The notes under the pieces were generated by a model that was given only the letters and a program-made list of their open reading frames with translations, made no database searches and was not told the origin of the DNA. This document shows positions 54,802 through 63,152 of a stretch of DNA of 64,000 nucleotides, piece after piece; positions within the stretch are counted from its first letter, which is position 1, and the number at the start of each line of letters is the position of its first letter. A program made the position numbers and the translations under genes. This DNA comes from Hyphomicrobiales bacterium (GTDB lineage: Bacteria > Pseudomonadota > Alphaproteobacteria > Rhizobiales > Rhizobiaceae): assembly GCA_900472625.1 (NCBI GenBank), contig UCIT01000012.1:1-64000 (forward strand), given 5' to 3'.

Positions 54802-56238
54802 ATGCAGACCTATCCCAAAGTTCAGCTGTTCATCGACGGCAGCTGGAAAGATGCCGCTTCCGGCAAGACCCTTCCCGTCACCGACCCGGCAACCGGCGAA
54901 ACCATCGGCACGATCCCGCACGCCTCGCGTGAGGATCTCGACGCCGCCGTTGCCGCTGCCGACAAGGGCTTCCGCCAGTGGCGCGATACCTCGCCCTTCG
55001 ATCGCTCGAAGATGATGCGCCGCGCCGCCGACCTTCTGCGTGAGCGCAAGGAAACGATCGCCTGGATGATGACGCGTGAGCAGGGCAAGCCGATCGCCCA
55101 GTCGCTGGTGGAAATCTCCGGCGCCGCCGACGTGATCGACTGGTTCGCCGAAGAGGCGCGCCGCACCTACGGGCAGATCATCCCGTCGCGGGCGACCGGC
55201 GTCACGCAGATGACGATCAAGTCTCCGGTCGGTCCCGTTGCGGCGTTCACGCCGTGGAACTTCCCGATCAACCAGATCGTCCGCAAGCTTTCGGCCGCCG
55301 TTGCCGCCGGTTGCTCGATCATCGTCAAGGCGCCTGAAGAGACGCCGGCATCGCCGGCCGAACTGATCCGGGTGTTTGCCGATGCCGGCATTCCCGCGGG
55401 TGTGGTCAACCTCGTCTATGGCGTACCCTCCGAAATTTCGGAATACCTGATCGCCCATCCTGTCATTCGCAAGATCTCGTTCACCGGCTCGACGCCCGTC
55501 GGCAAGCAGCTGGCGGCACTTGCCGGTCTGCACATGAAGCGGGCGACGATGGAGCTTGGCGGTCATGCGCCCGTCATGGTGTTCGACGACGCCAATATCG
55601 ATCAGGCCGTGTCGATCATGGCCGGCTCGAAGTTCCGCAATGCCGGCCAGGTCTGCGTCGCGCCGACACGCTTTCTCGTGCAGGACGGCGTGATGGACCA
55701 GTTCACCGACGGTTTCGTCAAGGCTGCCAAGGCCGTCAAGGTCGGCAACGGCCTCGAGGATGGCGTCGAGATGGGTCCGCTTGCCAATGAACGCCGCATT
55801 CCGGCGCTCGAAGAGCTGATCAACGATGCCGTGTCGAAGGGCGCTGAGCTGAAGACCGGCGGCCGCCGCATCGGCAACACCGGCAACTTCTTCGAGCCGA
55901 CCGTCATCACCAACGTGCCGCTGTCGGCGCGGCTGATGAACGAGGAGCCCTTCGGCCCGCTTGCCATCATCAACCGTTTCTCGACGCTCGAGGACGCGAT
56001 CACCGAAGCGAACCGCCTGCCGTTCGGTCTGGCGTCGTTCGGCTTCACCGGTTCGACCGCGACCGCGCAGGCGCTCGGCCGCCGCGTCGAAGCCGGCATG
56101 CTGTCGATCAACCACAATGGTCTGGCTCTGCCTGAGGTGCCGTTCGGCGGCATGAAGGATTCGGGCTATGGCACCGAAGGCGGCTCGGAAGCGATCAACT
56201 CCTATCTCGAGACCCGCTTCGTCACGCAACTCGGCTGA
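54802..56238 (+). CDS. gabD: succinate-semialdehyde dehydrogenase, NAD(P)-dependent
   Basis: The enzyme oxidises succinate semialdehyde to succinate, ending the GABA shunt. The 478-residue ALDH has [20 protein letters not shown], the cofactor loop [11 protein letters not shown], catalytic Glu251 in MELGGHAPV and nucleophile Cys285 in [23 protein letters not shown] precedes the ATG. Broad-specificity aldehyde dehydrogenases look similar, so glutarate semialdehyde is a possible substrate. It is divergent from the LhgO-like gene and ends in a strong terminator. Confidence 0.88.
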   Translation: MQTYPKVQLFIDGSWKDAASGKTLPVTDPATGETIGTIPHASREDLDAAVAAADKGFRQWRDTSPFDRSKMMRRAADLLRERKETIAWMMTREQGKPIAQSLVEISGAADVIDWFAEEARRTYGQIIPSRATGVTQMTIKSPVGPVAAFTPWNFPINQIVRKLSAAVAAGCSIIVKAPEETPASPAELIRVFADAGIPAGVVNLVYGVPSEISEYLIAHPVIRKISFTGSTPVGKQLAALAGLHMKRATMELGGHAPVMVFDDANIDQAVSIMAGSKFRNAGQVCVAPTRFLVQDGVMDQFTDGFVKAAKAVKVGNGLEDGVEMGPLANERRIPALEELINDAVSKGAELKTGGRRIGNTGNFFEPTVITNVPLSARLMNEEPFGPLAIINRFSTLEDAITEANRLPFGLASFGFTGSTATAQALGRRVEAGMLSINHNGLALPEVPFGGMKDSGYGTEGGSEAINSYLETRFVTQLG

Positions 56239-56262
56239 TAGAGCCTTGTTCCGATCATAAAG

Positions 56263-56292
56263 AAAGCCGCCGGGGCGACCCGGCGGCTTTTT
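56263..56292. terminator. bidirectional terminator between gabD and gapR
   Basis: AGCCGCCGGG-GCGA-CCCGGCGGCT is flanked by AAA on the left and TTTTT on the right, between converging gabD and gapR. Confidence 0.9.
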
Positions 56293-56329
56293 GCATCTGG
56301 TTCGATCGCAACGATCGGGAGCAGAGATA

Positions 56330-56593
56330 TCAGGCTTCGGCCGGGCCTTCGATCATGCCGAGTGCGGCCAGATAGGTGTCGAGAATGGCTTCTTCCTCGA
56401 GACGTTCCTGCTCGTCCTTCTTGCGCAGCGCGATCACCTTCTTCAGGATCTTGGTGTCGAAGCCGGTCCCCTTGGCTTCACCGTAGACGTCCTTGATATC
56501 GTCGGCGATCGTCTTCTTTTCTTCTTCCAACCGTTCAATGCGCTCGATGAAAGCGCGAAGCTGGTCGCGGGCAACGCCGTGGGCATCAGACAT
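56330..56593 (-). CDS. gapR: GapR nucleoid protein (DUF2312)
   Basis: The 87-residue, all-helical protein is a DUF2312 member. An N-terminal coiled coil ([22 protein letters not shown] split by a turn) is followed by the basic DNA-contact block [20 protein letters not shown] and a C-terminal helix. Caulobacter GapR clamps overtwisted, AT-rich DNA ahead of polymerases and helps topoisomerases. It is the last gene of a minus-strand run after DUF1244 and N-formylglutamate amidohydrolase. The name rests on family membership and size. Confidence 0.88.
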   Translation of the reverse strand: MSDAHGVARDQLRAFIERIERLEEEKKTIADDIKDVYGEAKGTGFDTKILKKVIALRKKDEQERLEEEAILDTYLAALGMIEGPAEA

Positions 56594-56682
56594 CGTGTTC
56601 TCCTGATAGGGGGATTAAAATTCGGATGGCGTTGACTGCCGCGAAGTGCCGCCGGGGTCAAGCCTATTCGACAGGGTGGGTC

Positions 56683-56988
56683 TTATTTGTGCGGGTTGTG
56701 GATGTCGAATGCGGCTTTTTGCTGGGCGGTGGCCTCGGTCTGGTGCAGGCTTTTCCACTCGTCGAACGGCATGCCGTAGACGATCTCGCGCGACTCGTCC
56801 TTCGAGATCGCGACACCATCGGCCTCGGCCGCCTCGCGGTACCAGTTCGACAGACAATTGCGGCAGAAGCCGGCCAGGTTCATCATGTCGATGTTCTGCA
56901 CATCGCTGCGCTCGCGCAGGTGTGACACAAGCCGGCGGAAGGCGGCGGCTTCGAATTCGGTCTGTTGCTGTTTGCTGAGCGCGGTCAT
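56683..56988 (-). CDS. DUF1244 protein
   Basis: The 101-residue protein has the DUF1244 core: FEAAAFRRLVSHLRERSDVQ, NIDMMNLAGFCRNCLSNWYR with Cys42 and Cys45, and EIVYGMPFDEWK. The function is unknown. A pair of cysteines three apart in a helical protein could bind metal or form a disulfide. GAGGAG precedes the ATG. It lies 27 bases after the amidohydrolase and 89 bases before gapR, probably one transcript. Confidence 0.85.
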   Translation of the reverse strand: MTALSKQQQTEFEAAAFRRLVSHLRERSDVQNIDMMNLAGFCRNCLSNWYREAAEADGVAISKDESREIVYGMPFDEWKSLHQTEATAQQKAAFDIHNPHK

Positions 56989-57015
56989 GTCGCTCTCCTC
57001 TCGTCGTAAAGCAGT

Positions 57016-57807
57016 CTATTCGTAGGGGCCAGTGCGTGACGCATGCACCTGATATTGGTGCAAGGCCGGATCGGCGTTCATGGTCTCGAAGATCGGCGCT
57101 AGGCGTTCGGCCCATGCGGCGATGCCGGCCTCGTCGCCGATCAGGTCCTGGCGCACCTCAAGCAGCGCGTGGGCGATGCCCGGGATCATGCAGTGCCGGT
57201 ACATGGTGTCGCCCTTCAGCGCGCCATCATAGGGCTCGTTGTCACCGACCACCAGATCGGGATCGGCGCGGAGCATGTCAAGCAGCGGTGCGACGGCGCG
57301 GTGGTCCGTATCCCACAGCACGGCCGCATGCCACGGGCGCGGCACGCCTTTCCAGGCAGGGGTGTAGGAATGCAGTGAAAGGACCAGAGGTGCCCCGCCG
57401 CTGGCGGCCGCTGTTGCGGCGATCGTTTCGCTAACGGCATTGTGATAGGGGCGGTGGAAGGTGGCGATGCGGGCGTTCCACTCCTCCTCGGTGATCGGAT
57501 GGTTGCTCGGTATCACAGCGCCGTCGGAGATTTTCATGATCAGCGTCGGATCGTCCTCGCCGCGGTTCGGGTCGATCAGCAGCCTGGAAAATCCCCCGAG
57601 CACGGCCGGGACGCCGAGCTTTTCAGAGAGCGACCGCACCAGACCTTCGATGCCGATGTCGTAGGCGATATGGCGGGCAAAGGCACTTTCCGGAAGACCC
57701 AGCCTGCCATAGCGCTCCGGCAGAAGGTTCATCGCGTGATCGCCGAGCAGCACCATGCCTCTGTCATGATGTCCGTCTAGAATTTCCAAGGCTTTGAAGG
57801 CGTTCAT
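57016..57807 (-). CDS. N-formylglutamate amidohydrolase family, second paralogue
   Basis: The 263-residue protein is a shorter, diverged member of the family seen at 1077-1958. LLGDHAMNLLPE stands where the other has NSPHSG. ARHIAYDIGIEGLVRSLSE, GGFSRLLIDPNR and LVLSLHSYTP (metal/His site) follow, with RPWHAAVLWD near the middle. The likely reaction is amide hydrolysis of a formyl- or acyl-amino acid; the changed first motif suggests another substrate. No clear ribosome site precedes ATG 57807, so Met18 is a possible alternative. DUF1244 and gapR follow in the same direction. Confidence 0.8.
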   Translation of the reverse strand: MNAFKALEILDGHHDRGMVLLGDHAMNLLPERYGRLGLPESAFARHIAYDIGIEGLVRSLSEKLGVPAVLGGFSRLLIDPNRGEDDPTLIMKISDGAVIPSNHPITEEEWNARIATFHRPYHNAVSETIAATAAASGGAPLVLSLHSYTPAWKGVPRPWHAAVLWDTDHRAVAPLLDMLRADPDLVVGDNEPYDGALKGDTMYRHCMIPGIAHALLEVRQDLIGDEAGIAAWAERLAPIFETMNADPALHQYQVHASRTGPYE

Positions 57808-58059
57808 GAAGGGAAATGCCGTTTGATGTTTGCAAGCATGTCTCTGATCGCACGGTCAAAGAGGCGGTTCAAGGACGGACCACGATCAATCCTGTCGCAA
57901 ACCCTCTGCCATCATTGGGCGGGGAGCGTGCAATCCTCGCTTCAAGCGCGGCGGCCCTGCCTTATGTCAGAAATATAATCGATTAGCATTGCGTTGACTT
58001 TCGCCGGGAGGCAGCGCAAGAAGGCACGACAACGAATAACCGGGAGCCAATTGGAAGTC

Positions 58060-58536
58060 GTGTTGATCCAGACCGCGCCATGTTTCCTTACGCGTTCCGG
58101 GCCGCTAGCCCGTTTTGCTCTTTTTGTTCTGGCGGCGTTCTCGCCGTTTTTCATTGCCGACGTGGCGCGCGCGGATTTCCGCGTGTGTAACGGAACGCAG
58201 AACCTAGTCGGCGTGGCGATCGGATATCGGGCCAAGGATGGCTGGATGACCGAGGGCTGGTGGCAGGTGCCTGCAACGACCTGCGCGACGCTGATCGAAG
58301 GAGAGCTTCAGTCTCGCTACTACTATCTCTACGCCGAAGACGCCGCCCGGGGAGGACGATGGACGGGCGATGTTCAGATGTGCGTGGCGGAGAACGAATT
58401 CAAGATTACGGGCGTCAATGACTGCTATGCCCGTGGCTATCAGAAAATGGGATTCAAGGAGTATGATACGGGCCGCCAGGGCAGCTGGATGGTTCAACTC
58501 TCCGATACCCCAGGCACTCAGGAAAGTCCGAACTGA
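58060..58536 (+). CDS. exported DUF1036 protein
   Basis: The 158-residue protein has a signal peptide of about 38 residues ending Val-Ala-Arg-Ala. The DUF1036 domain begins DFRVCNGTQNLVGVAIGY and has WWQVPATTCATLIEGEL, RYYYLYAEDAARGGRW and further cysteines (NDCYARGYQ), likely forming disulfides in the periplasm. The gene overlaps pyk by one base (TGATG), so translation is coupled. The link of an exported small protein to pyruvate kinase is odd. The start is GTG 58060; ATG 57994 is in frame but adds a basic, non-signal stretch. Confidence 0.85.
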   Translation: MLIQTAPCFLTRSGPLARFALFVLAAFSPFFIADVARADFRVCNGTQNLVGVAIGYRAKDGWMTEGWWQVPATTCATLIEGELQSRYYYLYAEDAARGGRWTGDVQMCVAENEFKITGVNDCYARGYQKMGFKEYDTGRQGSWMVQLSDTPGTQESPN

Positions 58537-59975
58537 TGAAGCGTAACCGCAAAGTAAAAATCCTCGCAACTCTCGGACCCGCGTCCTCCGAGGAAGCGAT
58601 GATCGAGAAGCTGCACCAGGCCGGTGCCGACGTTTTCCGCATCAACATGAGCCATGCCAGCCATGACATGATGCGTACGCTGATCCAGCGCATCCGCGCG
58701 GTCGAAACCCGCAGCGGCCGCCCGATCGGCATTCTCGCCGACCTTCAGGGCCCGAAGCTGCGCGTCGGCAAGTTCGCCGACGTCAAGGTCGACCTGAAGC
58801 CGGGCGACACCTTCACGCTCGACAACAACGATACGCCCGGCGACAACAAGCGCGTGTTCCTGCCGCATCCCGAGATTCTCGAAGCCGTGAAGCCGGGCGA
58901 TCGCCTGCTGATCGACGACGGCAAGCTGGCACTGCGCGCTGAAAAGTGCGACGGCAAGAGCATCGTCACCACGGTTGTATCCGGCACCAAGATTTCCGAC
59001 CGCAAGGGCGTCAGCCTGCCCGACACGATCCTCACCGCCGGCGTCCTGACCGATAAAGACCGGGCCGACCTCGACGCGGTTCTGGCAACCGACGACGTCG
59101 ATTGGGTGGCACTCTCCTTCGTGCAGCGCCCCGAGGACCTCGTTGAAGTCCGCAAGATCGCCCGTGGCCGCGTCGGCCTGATGGCGAAGATCGAGAAGCC
59201 GCAGGCTATCGAGCGCATCGAGGAAATCATCGAGCTCTCCGACGCGCTGATGGTTGCCCGTGGCGACCTCGGTGTCGAAATGCCGCTAGAAGCGGTTCCC
59301 GGCATCCAGAAGCAGTTGATCCGCGCCTGCCGCCGTTCGGGCAAGCCCGTCGTCGTTGCCACGCAGATGCTGGAATCGATGATCACCGCGCCGGTCCCGA
59401 CCCGCGCCGAAGTTTCCGACGTCGCGACCGCCGTGTTCGAAGGCGCGGATGCCGTCATGCTGTCGGCCGAATCCGCATCCGGCGATTATCCTGTCGAGGC
59501 TGTGTCGACCATGGCGTCGATCGCCAGCACCATCGAGCGCGAGCCGCACTATCCCGGCATCATCTACGCCCAGCGTGCCCAGGCGGAAGCCACCGGCGCC
59601 GATGCGATTTCGCTGGCCGCCCGCCAGATCGCCGAAACGCTGCGCCTGTCTGCCATCGTCTGCTACACCTCGTCGGGCACGACGGGTCTGCGCGCCTCGC
59701 GCGAACGTCCGCAGGTTCCGATCCTGGCGCTGTCGCCGGTTATTCAGACTGCCCGTCGTCTTGCCATCGTCTGGGGCCTGCATTGCGTCGTCACCCATGA
59801 CGCGACCGATCTCGACGACATGGTCAACCGCGCCTGCCGCATCGTCGCCGACGAAGGCTTCGGCAAGCCGGGCGACCGCATCATCATCTCGGCCGGCGTG
59901 CCGCTCGGGACACCGGGCGCCACGAACATGATCCGTATTGCCTATATCGGCTCGGATGGTCAGAGCGGGTTCTGA
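58536..59975 (+). CDS. pyk: pyruvate kinase
   Basis: The enzyme transfers phosphate from phosphoenolpyruvate to ADP, giving pyruvate and ATP. The 479-residue chain has KILATLGPASS, INMSHASHDM, the LMAKIEKPQAIERIEEI block with catalytic Lys, MVARGDLGVEMPLE and the MLESMI segment. The C-terminal domain binds allosteric effectors. The ATG shares its first base with the stop of the DUF1036 gene. A strong terminator follows 27 bases after the stop. Confidence 0.97.
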   Translation: MKRNRKVKILATLGPASSEEAMIEKLHQAGADVFRINMSHASHDMMRTLIQRIRAVETRSGRPIGILADLQGPKLRVGKFADVKVDLKPGDTFTLDNNDTPGDNKRVFLPHPEILEAVKPGDRLLIDDGKLALRAEKCDGKSIVTTVVSGTKISDRKGVSLPDTILTAGVLTDKDRADLDAVLATDDVDWVALSFVQRPEDLVEVRKIARGRVGLMAKIEKPQAIERIEEIIELSDALMVARGDLGVEMPLEAVPGIQKQLIRACRRSGKPVVVATQMLESMITAPVPTRAEVSDVATAVFEGADAVMLSAESASGDYPVEAVSTMASIASTIEREPHYPGIIYAQRAQAEATGADAISLAARQIAETLRLSAIVCYTSSGTTGLRASRERPQVPILALSPVIQTARRLAIVWGLHCVVTHDATDLDDMVNRACRIVADEGFGKPGDRIIISAGVPLGTPGATNMIRIAYIGSDGQSGF

Positions 59976-60001
59976 TTGTTGGGTTGATTGGTTGAAATTG
60001 G

Positions 60002-60032
60002 AAAAGGCGCTCCGGTTGGGGCGCCTTTTTTG
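60002..60032 (+). terminator. intrinsic terminator of pyk
   Basis: AAAAGGCGC and GCGCCTTTT pair around a GC-rich loop (stem can extend to GGCGCTCC/GGGGCGCC), followed by TTTTTT. Confidence 0.88.
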
Positions 60033-60076
60033 GTTTGTGGGCAGTGAGGCGGTACGTTGGGCGTCGAGTTTGGGGG

Positions 60077-60091
60077 CACCCCCCTCTGCCC
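60077..60091. repeat. 15-base remnant of the 35.5-kb palindromic repeat
   Basis: CACCCCCCTCTGCCC is identical to the left end of the element at 35514. The rest of the element is missing, so this is a truncated copy just past the pyk terminator. Confidence 0.55.
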
Positions 60092-60104
60092 AGTAAGTTC
60101 TCGA

Positions 60105-61073
60105 TTATATTGCTAGCGCCCTGGCAAACACATCCGCATCGACATTGCCACCCGACGTCACAACGATCGCGGTTTCCTCCTCCAACTGCCCTCCATGAAA
60201 CAGCGCGGCGGCAAGCGCCACCGCGCCGCCTGGTTCGACGACGATCTTCAGGCGCGTGAAGGCGAGCGCCATTGCGCGCAGAGCTTCCTCGTCCGACACG
60301 ACGATGCCTGATCCGGCGAGGCGCTGAAGGATCGGGAAGGTGATGTTGCCGGGCTGCGGGGTGATGATGGCGTCGCAGATCGAGCCGGAGAGCGAGGCGT
60401 TGCGCTCGATCCTGCCCGAGGCCAGCGAACGGGTGGTGTCGTCGAAGCCTTCCGGCTCGCAGGGGCGGACGCGGAAGCCGGGCGCGCTGGTTTCGAGTGC
60501 CAGCGCGATTCCCGAGGTCAGGCCGCCGCCGCCGCAGGGGATCAGCACCTCGGCCGACTTGACGCCTTCCTCCTCGGCCTGCTCGGCGATCTCCAGCCCT
60601 GTCGTGCCTTGCCCGGCGATGACCTGGGGTTCGTCGAAGGGTTTGATCAGGGTCAGCCGACGCTCTTCCGACAGCCGTGCGCCGATGGCGTCGCGGTCCT
60701 CGTTGGCGCGATCGTAGAGCACGACTTCGGCGCCAAGAGCGCGGGTATTGGCGATCTTCAGCTTCGGCGCATCCGAGGGCATGATGATGACCGATGGGAC
60801 GCCGTGCAGTTTGGCGGCAAGCGCGACGCCCTGGGCGTGGTTGCCGGAGGAGAAGGCGATGACGCCGCGGGCGCGAACGGCAGGGTCGAGTGCCGACACG
60901 GCCGACCAGCCGCCGCGGAACTTGAACGAGCCGGTGTGCTGCAGGCATTCGGCCTTCACGAACAGGCGACGTCCGGCGATCTCGTCGAGGAAGGGAGAGG
61001 ATAGAAGCGGGGTGCGGCGGGCGTGTCCACGCAGGCGGGCGCGGGCGGCGACGATCATTTCAATGCTGACCAT
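60105..61073 (-). CDS. threonine/serine dehydratase, catabolic type
   Basis: The 322-residue fold-type II PLP enzyme has Lys51 in TGSFKFRGG, SSGNHAQGVALAAKL, the phosphate loop CGGGGL near 175 and a C-terminal TSGGNVD. It should deaminate threonine to 2-oxobutyrate or serine to pyruvate. There is no C-terminal ACT domain, so it is not the feedback-inhibited biosynthetic IlvA. It may also act as a serine racemase or hydroxyaspartate dehydratase, which share this size. The start has a weak GAG site. It is followed on the same strand by the pyk-side repeat remnant. Confidence 0.85.
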   Translation of the reverse strand: MVSIEMIVAARARLRGHARRTPLLSSPFLDEIAGRRLFVKAECLQHTGSFKFRGGWSAVSALDPAVRARGVIAFSSGNHAQGVALAAKLHGVPSVIIMPSDAPKLKIANTRALGAEVVLYDRANEDRDAIGARLSEERRLTLIKPFDEPQVIAGQGTTGLEIAEQAEEEGVKSAEVLIPCGGGGLTSGIALALETSAPGFRVRPCEPEGFDDTTRSLASGRIERNASLSGSICDAIITPQPGNITFPILQRLAGSGIVVSDEEALRAMALAFTRLKIVVEPGGAVALAAALFHGGQLEEETAIVVTSGGNVDADVFARALAI

Positions 61074-61143
61074 GGAAGGCTCTTTCAGATGACGATGCCG
61101 ATATGCATAGGATGCCGACTATCCGTTGTGAACGGCGACTTTG

Positions 61144-62226
61144 TCATGGTGACATGAAAAGCGTTTTTCGTTCAGCCGACCGTAGCGCCGTGACGGTTGT
61201 CTGGTTGCGGCGGCGGTATTCCGTGGGACTGGTGCCTGTCACACGCAGGAATTCGCGGTTGAAATTCGACTTGCTGATGAAGCCGCAATCGAACATCAGC
61301 CGGGTGACGGGCTCATCGCTGCCGGCCAGAATCGCGCAAGCCTCTCGGATGCGGAAGTCGTTGACGTATTGCGAAACGCTCATGCCATGCACACGGTTGA
61401 CGGCGACCGAAACACGGCGGGCCGGCAGGCCGAGCTTGCGGGCGATGCGGCCAAGATTGAGTTCCGGATCGCGATAGAGCTGGCGAGACTGCATGAGATC
61501 ATCGAGCGATTTGGCGACGGCGCCGTCTTCCTCTGTCGGTCCCGCTGCGACGACCAGATTGGGCGGTGGCGATGACGACGCCGCGGGTTCCGACGACTGG
61601 CCGCCACTTGCGACCGCGGCCGCGGTGCCAAGTGCCAGCAGCGAGATGACATTGCCGACGGCGACCACGGCGCCGGCGTGGGCGCCGCCGGTGCGGTAGA
61701 AATCGAAGCTGATGACGATGTCGGCCGCCGTTGAGGCGAGCAGCGCGAAGCCGGTGATCAGCAGCGAGCGATAGGAAAGCAAAGCGCCGTCGAGGCGCGA
61801 GGAGATCAGTCCGTCAGGGCCGTGGCGGGCGAGCCAGAACAGCGCGATGCCGTAGCCGGCGAAGGTGGCGGTGATGACGGCGCCGACCGGTCCGCGCCAA
61901 ACGATCATCAGGATGACGACGAGCGCGGCCGGCAGCAGATGCGGCGACAGGCGCAGCCAGGAGGCCGGCGTCTCCCGTGCCAGATTGGCGAAACTGATCC
62001 AGGCGAAGGCGGCGATCAGCGCGGCGAACACGGCCTGCGCCGGCATCAGGGCGCTGACGTCGTAGCCCCAGCGCAGGCCGATCAGGACGGACTGCAGCGC
62101 GTACAGCACCGTCAGGATCAGGAACGGGCGCTTTTCCGGCGCCATGCCGCCGGCCTGTCTCACCATCCGCGCGAGCAGGATGACAAGCAGTAGGGTGACG
62201 ACGAAGGGCAGCGGCACGAAAAGCAT
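61144..62226 (-). CDS. AraC-type regulator with multi-span membrane domain
   Basis: The 360-residue protein has six or seven N-terminal membrane helices (about 1-215) and a Ser/Pro/Ala linker. The C-terminal AraC helix-turn-helix pair (about 240-345) contains LGRIARKLGLPARRVSVAVN and MFDCGFISKSNFNREFLRVTG. Membrane-anchored AraC proteins sense membrane or periplasmic signals; the ligand is unknown. The divergent gene across 157 bases encodes an exported protein and is a likely target. Confidence 0.85.
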   Translation of the reverse strand: MLFVPLPFVVTLLLVILLARMVRQAGGMAPEKRPFLILTVLYALQSVLIGLRWGYDVSALMPAQAVFAALIAAFAWISFANLARETPASWLRLSPHLLPAALVVILMIVWRGPVGAVITATFAGYGIALFWLARHGPDGLISSRLDGALLSYRSLLITGFALLASTAADIVISFDFYRTGGAHAGAVVAVGNVISLLALGTAAAVASGGQSSEPAASSSPPPNLVVAAGPTEEDGAVAKSLDDLMQSRQLYRDPELNLGRIARKLGLPARRVSVAVNRVHGMSVSQYVNDFRIREACAILAGSDEPVTRLMFDCGFISKSNFNREFLRVTGTSPTEYRRRNQTTVTALRSAERKTLFMSP

Positions 62227-62383
62227 GGATCGGGTCCCGGAACAGAAGTGGAGATATCAGCACGATAATGGCCTCGATCGCAATCGCGGGCGACCCGGAT
62301 TGCGATCGAGGTCTCGAATTCCAGCGCTCCGCCGCAGTCTGGGTTTGCCGTCGCATGGAGCGGCTCAGACAAGGAGAGTGGAG

Positions 62384-63091
62384 ATGACGATATTCATAGT
62401 GATACCGATGTTGTTGATGACGCTGGTTTCGGCCTTTGCGGACGACTGGAAGACCGGCGAGGTGCTCGACGTTTCGGCCATCCGGTCGATCGTCATCAGC
62501 GGCGATGCCAGCTCGATCCGGATCAGCACGAAAGCTGACGAGCCCTACAGGGCGGAGACACGCGGCCGGCGCGACGGGTGGTTCACAGGCTGGTATTCGA
62601 GCTGGTTCTTCAATGGTTGCGAGGATCACAGCCGGATGCAGATCGACGGCACGACGCTCACCATCGCGGTCGCCTCGGCGAGATGGTTCGACCTCTCGGA
62701 TTGCTCGCCGGAGGTGGTCGCCAACATTCCGGTGGGCGGCTCGATCCGGGTCGACCAGCAAGCCGTGATGGCGCGGTTCGAGGGCGAGTTCGCAAGCCTC
62801 GGGCTTGCCAGCAAGGCGGCCGACATCACGCTGCAGGGGCATGCCTCGCGTGTCGTCATCGACAGCGCCGCGGTGCGGGCGCATCTGGTCTATGACAGGC
62901 TCAGCGCCGACGAAACGGTGGATGTCGTCGCGCATGCGATCGACAGCTATCTCGAGTTCGGCAAGGACGTAGCCGTCGACTATACCGTCACTGCCAAGGC
63001 ATCGCTGATCGACAGCGCCCGGCCAAGCGCCGCCGGCGCCAAGCCGCTGGTGACGATCAAGGCGGAATATGCGCGCACGACGATCCGGTGA
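62384..63091 (+). CDS. exported beta-rich protein (DUF4097/DUF2807-like)
   Basis: The 235-residue protein has a short signal peptide ending Ser-Ala-Phe-Ala (about 19). Short repeating beta strands follow, as in adhesin-like DUF4097/DUF2807 single-stranded helix folds: SAIRSIVISGDASSIRIST, VVANIPVGGSIRV and VARFEGEFASLGLASKAADI. Two cysteines (NGCEDH and LSDCS) may form a disulfide. AAGGAG 8 bases before ATG 62384 fixes the start; the long open frame upstream overlaps the AraC gene and is not coding. The divergent membrane AraC protein may regulate it. Confidence 0.75.
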   Translation: MTIFIVIPMLLMTLVSAFADDWKTGEVLDVSAIRSIVISGDASSIRISTKADEPYRAETRGRRDGWFTGWYSSWFFNGCEDHSRMQIDGTTLTIAVASARWFDLSDCSPEVVANIPVGGSIRVDQQAVMARFEGEFASLGLASKAADITLQGHASRVVIDSAAVRAHLVYDRLSADETVDVVAHAIDSYLEFGKDVAVDYTVTAKASLIDSARPSAAGAKPLVTIKAEYARTTIR

Positions 63092-63093
63092 TG

Positions 63094-63133
63094 AGAGCGC
63101 CGTGCGTCCTTTTGGACGCACGAAGGACGCTCT
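63094..63133. terminator. hairpin between converging genes
   Basis: GTGCGTCC-TTTT-GGACGCAC is nested inside AGAGCG/CGCTCT. It lies between the stop of the beta-rich protein gene and the stop of the converging gamma-glutamyltransferase gene. The T run after it is short (CTCTTT), so termination is inferred. Confidence 0.5.
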
Positions 63134-63152
63134 AACTCTTTGAAAGGCTTCG

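Noticed and set aside
62144..62383. N-terminal extension of the beta-rich exported protein
   Set aside because: It overlaps the AraC gene and lacks a signal peptide; AAGGAG before 62384 decides the start.
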